DNA of 64,000 nt from positions 6,274,294 to 6,338,293 of the forward strand of contig NC_059482.1 of NCBI RefSeq assembly GCF_018139145.2, given 5' to 3'. The translations under genes and the position numbers were made by a program. The notes beneath the pieces were generated by a model. That model was not told where the DNA came from and did no database searches. It saw nothing but the letters and a program-made list of their open reading frames with translations. The stretch is from Gymnogyps californianus. Taxonomy: Eukaryota > Chordata > Aves > Accipitriformes > Cathartidae. Below are positions 1 through 11,800 of this stretch, piece after piece; positions within the stretch are counted from its first letter, which is position 1; each line of letters opens with the position of its first letter.

Positions 1-3000
1 GGGGAGAAGAAGACAGAACTAAAATCCCACTCATCCTGTGGTACCATTAATCAATATTTCCCAATTTTCCATTCTTCTTTTTATCGGAGACTTCCAAAGG
101 CCAATTTCAAGCAAGATAGATACAGAGCTGCTTTGTCATTAATGGCAGTGTAAAATTGTCGTCTTTACTCCTCTTATCAAACTCATGGCCTCACCTGGAA
201 AAATTCCTGCAGGTGGTTCTGAAGGGTTAACAGAGGCGTGAAATCTCACCTTGCATAAGAAATACATTTTGCTCACTTTGTGACTTCTGTGTGATTTCAT
301 GATTGTGAGAATTGACTTTTCCTGTCAGGCATTTAGGCAGTATATGCTGACAGATGTCTGTATCAATCATGGGAGCAGTCTTGAGGATATGACCCATGCA
401 CTAAGAGGAGATACAGTCTTGTATTGAATTATAGCCAAGAAGCACTCAACACAATTGTGGCCAGGTCAACTTTGCACTTCACTGATCCTCAGCAGGTCAT
501 TCAGGCCAATTTAAGTCTACCCAGACGGCCAGCAATCCCTGGAAACCATTACAGCATACAAGAATTAGTTTATTCTTTAACTCACAAAGCAAGGACAGTA
601 TTTCCTTTATTTAGTGTAGCCAGAGTAGAGCTCTATTAAAATTCATAAACATTGGTAGATACATATCTTTAGCTTGAAAAAATGATAAAAATGATAAGTG
701 CCAGCAAGGTTGCGTACTTGTCCTTTTCTTTCAAAACGTTGTCGTGATGATCTTGGTTACCTTGCAATGCTGTGCTGTTAAATCATCCAACAGGGAGTGA
801 TGCAACACCAGACATGTGCAGAACCTGCTTGAGTGGCACACAAAATTGCTGCGCTAGTTCGTGGGGATGAGTCAGAGAAGGAAGTCGCTGGAAGAGTGTT
901 GCACAAAGCATAAAGAATCTGAGGTAAAAAATGTGAAGAAGAGTGTTAGGGGTGAGGATGCTGGATCTTTATATACAGATAAAATACTGCTGAAATGCTG
1001 ATCAAGTGAACATCATTTCAGAGCACATGAAACCTACAATTTACATCAACTAAATGTGAAGAGGGAAAAGAACAAACACAAACCATTATGGAAACAAGTT
1101 CAGCCATATTTGTAAAGAAGCAAATCTTGTGATGGCGCGTGCACATATTTTAGTGCATGCTCTGCAGTATAAGAACATTTACTTCTACTTGCAAGTCTGT
1201 AATTTGCATATTTGTTCCAAATAATAATTGAAAAAGAGCTAGCTTATGAATTATTTGGCCATCTAGTTTTCTCTGTTGATGACGGTCTGGAATTGGAGGG
1301 GCTTCCTGCAATAAAGGTGTAAATGTAGAGGGTATCTAAGGTCAACTATTGCTACAGCTGAATCTCTCAGTTTGGGGCTTTTTGATAAATAGCGTTCCGA
1401 AAGGATTCAACTTGTGCTGAGGAAACTCTTTCAATCAACTGATTCAGTGGTGTGCATGCAGCCGGCTGCTGGAGATCCAGTTCAAGCATGCTCTTGCCTG
1501 TTGCATATTCCTGTTTCTTGTCTCATTCACATATCAGTTGATTTGCACTAACCTCTAGAGACTGTGCTGACCCGAGCAAAAGTATCATTTGTTTCTCTGC
1601 TATCACTTTCTGCAGGGCAAAATCACCTCGTCTTTGATTTTTGTGTTGAGAGGGGTGTTGCTGCGAAGGACTTGTGTTCACCCAGCATGGCAGTTTGCCT
1701 GACCGGACCCAGAGCAACATGGACATGGTGGTGAGGAGAGCACTGGCAAGGTTTGCTTCAGAAGAGCCAGAAGACCTCTCCATAGCAATGAAGGGGCTTT
1801 GACACCTTTACAAATATTTGAAAAAATACATGACAGCTTAGTTTTTTTCTTCTTTTTCTGAAACAGTGCAAAACAGTCATGAAGGTCGGGGGTCAGTCTT
1901 TCCCCTCACACAAGCAGTGAGCAGCATTATTGTTAACAAAATGTTTACAAATGCTTCTTTTTCTGATTGAAGGAAACTGAAGACCAGTATCTTCCAAGTG
2001 ACATCAAGTAGGAAGTAATCAGTTATGTCTTTACAGTGTTGGAGAGAAATATTGAAATGATCAGGATTATAAAAATCTCCTGAGAAGTTTCTTTGTAAGA
2101 CAGGTCTATTCTATCAATGCAAAACAGTGTATCAGCTTCTGCAAGACAGGATATTTAAAAGAGTCCTACAAAATGTTAATGCAGTTTTTTAATGTGACTG
2201 TGAGAAAACTGAGGCTGGCTTTAATTTCTGCCTGAGAAGGAGGAGATCACAAAGCAAAGAAATTGCTGCATTTCTGGAAAAATGAGCAGCAGTCATTTTC
2301 AGAACTTACTGCCAGGTGTTATGAGAACTATCTGGGTCTGAAATATATGTGAATATTGAGTGTATACTCAGCTTACTTTGAAAAGTTGAGGACAGAAGAC
2401 GAGTCCATTTTTTACAAGCACCTCAGACAGCTGGATGTGCTTTACTTCTACAAAGACGTTACCGGCAACCAGAGCAATTGCAAGAGCAGTGATTCTAACA
2501 GTCACAGAAAGGGTCTTTATCTGATTGTTTTCACATCAGGCAAGATTAGGCAAATTAACAAAATGTTTGCAGAAAACTGAAAGAAAAATAATAAAAACTT
2601 CCCTGCTTTAGCTTGGTTTTCCAGGCAAGTAGGAGAATACAATGAAGAATTTTTGTTTGCTGGCTCAAAAATCAGAACTGGAAATGAGAAGTTAGGTAAT
2701 ATTCATGGAACAAAAAATATGAACGTTTCTTTCAAAGTTTTAAAAATAATTTCAGTGTGATACACCTGAAAATAATCTGCTTTTGGGAACTAGGGTGTTT
2801 GTAGTATGTCAAATAAAATAACTCTCGGATTTTTTTCCTGTGGTCACATTGTTAAAAAGCTTTTAAATTTATGTTGTTTTGGCAAAAAGTATGAAATTGA
2901 TGAAAAATTACGGCTGACAATGCAAGTTGGAATGAATAACTACAGATATATGTTGATTTTAGCTGTTGATTTTGAATAGCAATAAATCTTGAATTCTACC

Positions 3001-3180
3001 AGCTCAACTTATGGGAGGCTTTCAGCACAGTCAACCACAAAATGCAGTTGAACCACTCACATAGCATAATTAGAGCAGATGCTGGTATAACATGCAACTG
3101 CTGTTCACGCATTATTGTGTGAAAGCCTGCCCTTCCTGTTTATTTGGGGTTTTTTTCTTCCTTCCCTAATACTCACCAAG
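1..3180. other. AT-rich non-coding sequence, no gene recognised
   Basis: All frames are broken by frequent stops and no open frame exceeds about 86 codons. I see no CpG-rich promoter, no convincing splice-bounded frame and no recognisable repeat. Intronic or intergenic sequence is the best description. A 55-nt open segment on the minus strand at 195-249 has a good donor but a weak pyrimidine tract, so it is not called. Confidence 0.6.
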
Positions 3181-3257
3181 GCACCTTTCAGAAATGCTCC
3201 ACTAAAAGCCCGAAAGGACCATGCTATTTTATTCCAGGAGCAGCCCAGAACAGTTTT
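3181..3257 (+). other. Weak candidate exon (77 nt)
   Basis: A long pyrimidine run and CAAG acceptor (acceptor AG at 3179-3180) precede a segment open in the frame beginning GCA CCT TTC, giving 25 codons rich in basic and proline residues (APFRNAPLKARKDHAILF...). The possible donor, TTTT|GTGAGC at 3258, is good on the intron side but poor on the exon side. At least one other frame is also open, so coding evidence is weak. No family is recognised. It may be a chance match: pyrimidine tracts of this kind are common in this window. Confidence 0.12.
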
Positions 3258-3589
3258 GTGAGCACATGTATGTGTGTGATCTATTCTGTACAGTGTATTT
3301 TAAAAAGGAAAGCAACATTTTTGCTAGTGATGAGGGACATATAACTGGGCAGCATCAGGAACACTGAGAAGCATCATGATTGAATACAGATTGCACTGAG
3401 AAATACAGGTTTTATTCCCAGCTTCTAACCTGCGAATGGGCCTGCCATATTGTTGCTTTTCTACTACTCCCCTTCCCAAACTTCTCTGTTTTGACAGGTT
3501 AGACTGCAAACTAAGCTGTGCAGGGGGATGGAAGCTCCTTTTCCAGTATCTTGTGAAGCAGAATGGGGACCCAGTCTTGGCTGAAACAT

Positions 3590-3645
3590 CAAGTCAGTAC
3601 TTGTGTGATACTATAGTCAAGTCAGTACTATATGTGATATAAATA
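3590..3645. repeat. Two-copy tandem repeat, 28-bp unit
   Basis: Two adjacent 28-bp units both begin CAAGTCAGTACT and continue with similar GTGATA-containing ends (3590-3617 and 3618-3645). The second copy has a few substitutions. This looks like a local slippage or short duplication rather than a known satellite. Confidence 0.75.
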
Positions 3646-5086
3646 AAAAATAAACAGAATGAACATAAGTCGGGGGGGGTGTCATAAATTCATCTCACTG
3701 AATACAAAGTGGGGTGGTTTTTGCTTTTTTTTCTTCTGGATTTGTTGCAAATGGTTTGAAATTAAGCTCTCCAGCTGACAGAAGATCATTCAGCGTTAGC
3801 TATTTAAAAACTTTCACTGAAATGGAGTGAAATAAGTTTGTTATTTATGAAGTTCATCTCACAAGCTCCCAATTTGGTGAAAACAGTTTTATTTTGCTTC
3901 ACATTTAAAACCTGCAAATAGCTGAGTTAATTTAACTAAAATGAGCATTCTCAAGATGACCCGTAAAGGGGAAAAAAAAATCCAACCCAACTGTACTTTA
4001 ATCTAGAAACCATCAAAGCCTTCTTGACACATGTATTATTGTAGGGCTCAGAAAAAATAAACAGTTTATGTAGAAGATTAAGAGACAGTTTGGATTTTGC
4101 TTTTGACATATCTTGTCTCCAAATCTTAGCTGAGGATTTATTAGAACACTATCATGTCAAAGCTACCTCATTTATATGATAACACATCTGTAATGTTTTA
4201 CAAGTGCAGCAGTCCTCGTTCAGAATGTTGCTTTTTAAGTCCTAAATTACAGTACCTGGAGAGGTATGCATAATTATAGTGCATGTTAGCAAATGATAGG
4301 ATGCATTTTCCCCTAGGCTCTCTGCATTAATCATCAGCAGAGTGGGTGCAATAAAATCATAATTGCTTCTTCAAAAGTTATAATCTAACTTATACAACTT
4401 TAAGTTAGTTGTATGGCAATATGATATCGACTGTCATGTAGCAAGCCCGTTTCCTTCATTTCCTTAAAATTAAGGCAGTGTTGCTCGGTGGTGAACTGTA
4501 ATTAGCATCATTTTCATTTACAGATTTAGGTTTTAGATCCTGAGTGAGTGCATGATGGTGTAAGCTCCAAGCTTGATGAAACGATGCTGATTTACATGCG
4601 CTGAGGGCCTCTGGGCTGATCTCTGCTTATTTGTTAGGCTGCTTGCAGTCAGTTTGGTGGATGATTAACCTCTTCTATCTCCTTAACTAGCAATTGTATC
4701 TGAAAAAAAGACCGTGTTAAGGAAAGAAGTTATTTTACATGACAATCCTGTTTAGTATTCTTTTGCTTAAATATTTGTTTCAAGAGAGAAGATTAGCAGG
4801 AAGATTTTGCTGCAGAGGGAAGGCTGGGTCCTGCCGCTGCGGCTGTGCCAGGGTGCAGTTTGACACTTCCAGCGGCAGTGAGGACTGCGGGAGGTCTGGC
4901 ACCCTTCCCTTGCTCCCCATCTGCCTGCTCAGGTAGCTTCCCTGGTGTCAGCACTGATGATGGTTTGACCTCACAGTGATTCAATTCAGAGATTTAAACT
5001 GGCAGGGAACTGAATCCCGCCCCCTCTCCTTGGTTGAATAGTTTTGTGCTAGTTCTGCTTCCTGAATTCACTCATTTTCTTGTCAG
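3646..5086. other. AT-rich non-coding sequence with short GC-richer patch
   Basis: No coding signal is seen. About 4130-4460 is rich in TAATTA, GCATAATTA and TTAATCATCA motifs of the kind seen in homeodomain-bound conserved elements. About 4800-4930 is locally GC-richer (GCCGCTGCGGCTG...). Neither can be assigned a role from one sequence. Confidence 0.4.
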
Positions 5087-5123
5087 ATGAACGCCAATGA
5101 CCCTGTGCGAGGCTGTATAATAG
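5087..5123 (+). other. Candidate short exon (37 nt) beginning with ATG
   Basis: The acceptor is good: a pyrimidine-rich stretch ending CATTTTCTTGTCAG at 5086. The donor ATAG|GTAAGTG at 5124 matches the U1 consensus closely. Of the three phases only one is open. It begins exactly with ATG and reads MNANDPVRGCII plus one extra base, so the exon would be phase 0 to phase 1. I do not recognise the peptide. It could be an internal or alternative microexon, the exon carrying a start codon, or a non-coding RNA exon. It would be phase-compatible with the weak candidates at 38002 and 44550, but that match has a one-in-three chance each time. Splice signals are among the best in the window, while coding evidence is thin because the segment is so short. 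Confidence 0.3.
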
Positions 5124-5290
5124 GTAAGTGTAGGATGGAATCATTTAAAGATACTTACATTAACTGTCATAAACCCAAGCCTACAATCAAAGATCAAAGC
5201 AAACGTTTAATTATTTAGGAAACATCACTGATGTAATCAATACGCTTTACAAAAACAAATGTTTAACTCTAATTCATTGCCTCTTAAGCT

Positions 5291-5383
5291 GATACATATG
5301 CACGCACACATGCATGCATGACATGCATATGTACACACACACGTGTGTGTATATATATATACATGCATATATATACACACATA
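5291..5383. repeat. Alternating purine-pyrimidine tract (CA/TG/TA), Z-DNA prone
   Basis: The stretch is mostly alternating CA, TG and TA dinucleotides with ATGCATGC inserts. At its centre is a perfect 16-bp palindrome, ACACACACGTGTGTGT, followed by a (TA) run and a second ATGCATATATATA block. Such sequence readily adopts Z-DNA or cruciform structure and is often length-polymorphic. It is a microsatellite with no sign of coding use. Confidence 0.9.
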
Positions 5384-5635
5384 AAATCAAGTTTTTGTTC
5401 TTTGAAGTTTGGCCAACTTTTTAGTGTGGTTGCAACAGCCGTGTATAAAGGCATGTCCACAGGGCCTGTTGCAGGGTATGTGCTCCCGAAGGACTCAGAA
5501 GGGTAATGGATGTGATAACAAAGCAAGTTTTTTCACTTTTGCACAATCTTATTCCTTAAGATCAGGTCTGTAAATTAAAATCTAAACCTACATATTGAAG
5601 GCTGGATACTGCAAGCGAGGCATTCTGGCTCCAAT

Positions 5636-5745
5636 CCAGTAAAGCACTTAAATATGTGTTTTAAAATTAGGTGCATGTCTTGTTATGGTATGACTTCAAA
5701 GGGACTTCTTTTGCTTAAAATTAAGCACATGCTTAAACACTAAGT
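5636..5745. mobile_element. Ancient palindromic interspersed repeat
   Basis: The left arm (AAAGCACTTAAATATGTGTT) and right arm (TTAAAATTAAGCACATGCTT) are imperfect reverse complements of about 30 bases, separated by a core containing GACTTCAAAGGGACTTC. This layout and wording fit an old, palindromic non-autonomous repeat that I recall as frequent in turtle, crocodile and bird genomes, where the core reads like 'gacttcaatgggact'. It is degraded and has no coding capacity. A related half-copy lies at 46281-46345. The family name is not certain from memory. Confidence 0.6.
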
Positions 5746-8597
5746 TATATATTTGAATGAACTGTATACAAATGGCTGAGCCACTGCCGGAGAGCTCAGC
5801 ACCTTGTTTCTTCACTGAGCAAATATAATCATAAAGAAAAGACAAAAAACAAAACAGAAGCCTCCGCCTTTTCTAAATAGTGTTTCCGTTGTTGTTTTGT
5901 GCCTAATTTGCACAGAAGCATAGAAGCTCACACTTCTTTCCAGACCTTTCAACACGTGGAGGAACGTGCTCAATGTGATAGGAGTTGTAACATCGAGGTC
6001 AGTGGAGGGGCTCCCTTCTCATTGCTGCTCTCAGCGCTAGCAGTCTCCTGCTGAATGCCTCGTTTACAGCCTGTTCTTTTGCCGTGGACAGAGAAAATCG
6101 AGGCTGTGGCAATTCTTCCCAATATCCAGAGAGGCAGTTGGTGTGTAAATGTTTATCCCCAAGTTGCAAGGCACATGCACGTTATGCTCAACCACTGCTT
6201 ACATCCAGTTTTGCCCTTCTGTGATTCTGGTTTTATTAGCATGGCAATTACGTACTTTAATACTTGATTTGCATGAGATGAAGCTGCACACTTGTAAAAT
6301 GCATACTGTTGCTAAACGACATCATACCTTAAAAGGGTTTAGAAGCATCCAAAAATAATGTTTCACACCAGTTGAAATATTTGCTGAAATGCAGAAAATT
6401 GGAAAAGTTACTTTCCATGGTTCACTGTCTTGTTCAGTTTTTGAAGGAAACCATCCTTAAAGATACAAGGCTTTCCACCTTTTGTGCCAGAAATACAAAA
6501 TACAATAAATAGAAAGCACAGTAATATCCTACTAATCAAGGTATCTTCACTTAATTTTTTAAGGCTTTTAAGTCTCTTGGAGACCTGATTTTTGTTTCGC
6601 TCTTTGACTTGCTGGTGTTAATAACCAGTGCTGTTAAGCAACCAAATCTCTGAAAGTTAAAAATAGTCTTTTGTTAGCTAAAATGTACCATACAGTTGTG
6701 CGTTTAAGTACCATGTGCAGTTTGGGGAAAACTAATCTTAAAAAAAATGTTGACATCATTTTTGTAGACTGTAAAATTAGTCTTAAATTATTCTAAAATG
6801 CACCCCAAGTCACAGCAAGCTGCTGTGTATCAGGGCACACTGCCTCCTCCAAAATCATGCTTATCTTTAAATTTTCCTTTCATAAACAGTTGGCAAATAT
6901 GACATCAATTTCAGCTATAATGACCACATTTAATTTTCATTTTAAATTTATTCTGTTACTATATATTGGTATCCTGGTTGATGCCAAGTCAGCCAGCCAC
7001 AGGTCTGTTTTTCATTTAGGCATTGAACTTCTTTAGGTTAGACATGCTCAAGAGTCCTGGTTTAATGCATAACCCTAATTATAACTTAGAATTAAGCTAC
7101 TGCTGACTGCAGCATTTTAGGCAGGGGAATCAAAGAATGTATCTAATGAAAAAAACACAACTCCACCCCTCACTGGTGCCTTATCTTTATACATTTTTTC
7201 ATGTTACATTTTTTTTTAGACTGAGTGCATAATACAGCTATAAAACAGCAGTTTAGATAATATAGTCAGCCTGTCAGTTTATATATGTCTACTCTGAGCT
7301 TAAGGGTTTTCTCTTTACTTTGAATTGGGCCTCACTTCTTATTAAAATGCTACAAGCTTTTAAGAAATCGTAGTATCACAGACCAGTGATAGCTCAACAT
7401 ACTAATATATCATTATGTTGGACTTATATCTGTGCACTATAAAATTGCATTACTGTTTAAGCTGGTTGAAATATTTTTGCAAAATGTTTGGTTTTGGATG
7501 AGAAATGCCTTTTCAACCATATAGAACTTCGATGAGGAAATTCCTAGACTGTTCTGATAAAAATGGCTTTGTTTTTTTTATGGCAAAACTTTAAGAATCC
7601 AATTCAGAACAGTGTTCAATGAAGATAAAAATATTGGGTTTTCCCCACATTTTTCCAGAAAGTGAAATATTTTTAAGGTCATTGTGGTCACTTCAAACTT
7701 GTCTGAATTTCATGTATTGGATTGAATTGTTGGTAATTCAATGGACAGAAAAGGTGGAGTGGTATCATCTGGGTCTTTACTCCCAGAACAAATCTGTTTG
7801 TATTAATAGAAGCAGGTTTTTAGAGGGGGGGATGATTAATTCAGAACTGATGAGCCATGCTGCATGGGTCAGAAGGAAATATGGCCTGGGGAGATGCCAC
7901 AGTCCTGAAAAGTAAGATCATGAAGAAGACTGATGAGCTGGGAGGAGCATCATGCTCCAGCGGGACTCCAGGACAGTGTTACTAAAGCTTGAGTGAATAG
8001 CTGACATCAGAGCAGCACCACACAGGGACACCCTGTATTAATTTGCACAAAGCCATAACTTTCAGTATGAGATGGAGAGCAAGTGAAAGTCGTTGCAAGG
8101 TACTTTTGTACACCAGCTTCTCTGCTCTCCCTTTTCTTATGGTGCCTGTGTGCTGCCAAGGGGCCAGGGAATCGCTCTCCCGCTCTCCAGGGACACTTGC
8201 AGACACTGCACCTAATTCTGCTCATTTTCACTGGCTTCACACGAGGGTGACACCTCCGTTTCCTTAGAATTAATCCAGATATATGCTGGGCTGTGTGGTT
8301 GGAGATGACGATCCTTTGCCACTGAAATATGAGACTATGTGTTTTCTTTCCTATAATGGTTCTTAAGCTTGACTGCTGTCTGTAGGAGGCTAGTCAGTAA
8401 GAGTTATACGCTGTGTGATAAAATACTAATGTTTTTCTTCTTCGGGAACAGAAAAATGAAAAAATTCTGGGTTTGTACTAACATTCCACTTGTTCTGCGT
8501 GGGCATTCAGCTGTACTGCCAGGAGGTGGTAACGCTTACAGTCTTGGTGTAAATGAAAGCAGACAGAAGCAATGGAGAAACAGGCTGCGCAAGCCTC
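5746..8597. other. AT-rich non-coding sequence, no gene recognised
   Basis: Frames are short and closed by stops, and no paired splice sites bound a convincing open segment. A 98-codon open frame at 7619-7915 has no splice or promoter context and no recognisable domain. Part of 7010-7140 may be old repeat debris, but I cannot name it. Confidence 0.55.
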
Positions 8598-8882
8598 GGG
8601 GCTTGTCCACGCACAATAGTAGCATCAGTTCAGCTGCAAAATCCATTTAGCTAAACCAGTGTATGTCTCTGATTGGACACACTTAAATTGGTTTATAACC
8701 AGCTTACATCAAATTAGTTTAAATCAGGAAGTTACCATAATAGCTGCATCAACCAGTAGTTGTCTAATTTTTGTATAAGATGGTTGCAAACCAGTAGCCT
8801 TTCCTCCACGCAGGCTTTTGCACTGCTTTAGATCAATTTAAAAGCTTAAACCAGTGCAACTTTTGTATGTAGGCCAGCCCTA
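8598..8882. mobile_element. MITE-like non-autonomous DNA transposon remnant
   Basis: The left end begins GGGCTTGTCCACGCACAA. The right end, read on the other strand, begins GGGCTGGCCTACATACAA, giving an imperfect terminal inverted repeat of about 18 bases with roughly 13 matches. Inside, AAACCAGTG-type motifs recur (near 8653 and 8849) together with AATTGGTTT/AAATTAGTTT blocks, so the interior is itself partly palindromic. There is no transposase frame in the 285 bp. This resembles the old 'gggcttgtctacac...' elements that I recall from turtle and archosaur genomes. A target-site duplication is not obvious. Family placement (hAT or other) is inference. Confidence 0.6.
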
Positions 8883-11800
8883 AAGCCCAAAGTTTGTGTG
8901 AGCCGGGACAGGGAATGCACGGGGGCTCTGTGATGACTGTGTGCTGCAGCACATTTGCTTGAAGCTAGTGGAAAAGAAGACGACAGACACTTTAAAGCAA
9001 GAATGGGACACAAGGCACTAATTTTCCAAAACGGTTTATTGCTCTATATGGTGGAAAAATATGAGGTAAAGAAGTTCTGAACTCCTAGCTGTGACCCAGG
9101 GGTTTTAATGAGCCGCGTTCACAAGCACAGAGAGGTCGAAGACAAGCTTTCCAAGAGCTGCCCCGAGCCAGCATGGTTTGTGTTTCACTGTGCAAGCTGG
9201 AGCAGCCTTGAGCCTCCTCTAGGTTTAATCAAAGGATAATGACACCCAGCAGGCAGCGAGGGTGGTGAGACATGTTCCATCTCTCGAGCTGCTCAGGATG
9301 GAGCTGGAACCAGAAATGTTGCTTTTAATGTATGTTAATGGCGGTTCAGAGGTGTTTTGGAAAGGCAAGACCCTCTGGACAGCAAAGACAGGCGGCTTGA
9401 AAGCGTGACATTGTGGAAACGAAGGGAACAGGAGAATGACACCGCAAGAGGGGTTATCTCAACGTTTCTGCAACTAAAAATGGTCTAAATTGTTTTCCAG
9501 AATGAGCTTTTGCAGAGCAGAGAGAAAGCCTCTGATTTCAAGGGTTCCTAAAATACTTTTGGAATGAAACTCTCTGAAATGTTCTGTGGGTGTTGATCGC
9601 TGGAGTGCTCAGTAGTACTCGAGCTCTGAGTTCACACCATTAAAGCTTTGTCGACAGTACTGAAAGCAGTCCTCTAACACACTGAAGCAAGCTCAAGAGG
9701 CTGTATTTATGTTCTCAGGCTGACTTTAGGGCTGTTGCTGGCAAGCTGTCAATAAAAGAACTTATTAGGCAGGGAGACAGCTTGGAATGGAGAGTTGTTT
9801 AAGCAGCTCACTTATGAATGGGACACAAGGGTGAACAGAATGAACTTTTTGCTTGTTTAGTAAACGGCAATACAACGGAGCGTTTTTATCAAGGTAACTC
9901 TGTTCTGGATGCCCAGCAGTAAATGTGCCAGATAACTTTTTCCTGAGAAATACGCCTTCTCCAGTTCTGCAAGTATATCTGGTAGAAACTATTTTATCCT
10001 TTAAGAAATAGAAGATAAAATTGGTTTTCTGTTCTACCCTCTTACTTTTTTTGAATGTGTGGAAGAGCAAGGCAGTACTGTTTTCTCAGCAATAGAAAGT
10101 GTAACGATGTATTTCCCCTGAGTGAGGCTTCTGGATATTTTCATATTTCATAAAAGTGGGTTGAGATGCTGTGGTGAGGAGTATTGTACCCACCAGATAA
10201 TCCTACTGGACTTGAGAGCAATGCGTTTTGGAATAATACTTGTCTTAAAGGGCAACTTGCAGAGGAATAGAAATAGCTGTGAGAAACAGCGCAAATCTGA
10301 TGTCCAAAGGAAGAGCAGTGCTTGGAGAAAGGAGCAGTCTGCTTTTGTAAGAAATATATTTCTTACAGTATGCAAACCATCCTTAAAGACTGAAGTGATC
10401 CAAGTGAAAACCATGTGAAAGGGAAAATGAGTAGAAAATGAACGGACCCGTAAGGGATCTGACTGAAAACTAAATCACAATTGGTGGGAATCTTTCCTTC
10501 ACTCCAGGTGGTTATGTGTTGGGCTAAGAGGAACTTGTGATAAAACAAAGATGAGGAACTGGCTCACCATTTTTCACATTGTGGCTCAAACCCGGGGTAT
10601 AGCTACAGCACCTGATATACGGTGGTACTCCATTTATAAGAGATGGATGGCTTTCCAAAAGCCCACTTAATGTAAATTTTAGTCAGCCCACAGCTCTGAG
10701 AAGGACAGCAGATCTGATTATAGACATACAGTTTCTGGATCACAGTTGTGGTGATTTGTTTTGTTTCAGATTTCGCTAACACCAGTGGGGAGTCAACCCT
10801 CCTCGGTTCATACTAGGAATGGTCTTGGCCCTTTTTGTTTGCAGCAGGAGGGCTCATTGCCAACATGTAGTTCTAAAGTCACATTTTCACTTGCATTCTG
10901 GGCAATACCTCCCACATTTTGGACTCTGCAGTACTCAGTGTAAATGGTTCCTTAGAGCTACTTTGGCAGCCAAAAAGAGCAATATTGTATTTAATTTCTG
11001 GCACTGCCACTTGCTGAATTGTCGACACAGCTGTAGCAGACCTCCAGGTCTGGATATATCTGGCTAAAGCAGAAGATCACTACGTTTCCTGATTGGACTC
11101 CATGTAATCCATGCCACTCAAGATCTGATCTGGGGCAGCCAAGCAGAAATGTAACTCCTTTCTGCCAAAGGCATTTCGGCAATGAATTCAACATTGTTCT
11201 GGAGGAAAGGGAGGACAGAGGTGAATTCCTGGAGACGTTAGCCTTTGGAAGGCTTGATATCTTCTTCCAGTAGGGTCTACCAGGAAGGTCTGCTGTGTAT
11301 AAGCCAAAGCTTTATTTTTTTACACCACCATCTGCAACTTTTGAGGAACAAAACCATCCCTGCCCCCAGCAGCACATTTCTCGTTCCCCCTTGGGGCAGA
11401 CACTAGTGTTCATGTGGCTGGGTAGTGTGATATATCAGAGGACTGATGTGGCTGAGATCTAATTGTGGATTTTTTAATTTTTTTTTTTTTTTACTGTGTA
11501 CAAAGGTAGTGGTGTGAACATGTTGGAGGCCTGGGAACCACTTGTTTCAGCAGCAGTAACCCTTATTCACCTTGACTTGGATCATATCCCTACCACAACA
11601 TTAATAACCTAGCACACTCAAAGAAAGAAAGAAAGTAATATGAAAAAGTACAGGGCATGTTTGCTATCAAGCTTCAACTTTTGCTTTCCTAGTGGTGCCA
11701 CCATAGTAGTAGATCTGATTTGTGTCCAAAATGAGCATTTAAGAATTCATCTTCCAGGCAAAAAGGGCCACAGCTTTCAAGAGGATTTTCTGCCCCTATA

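Noticed and set aside
195..249. Minus-strand 55-nt segment with donor CCAG|GTGAGG
   Set aside because: Acceptor has a weak pyrimidine tract and the open frame is too short to be informative.
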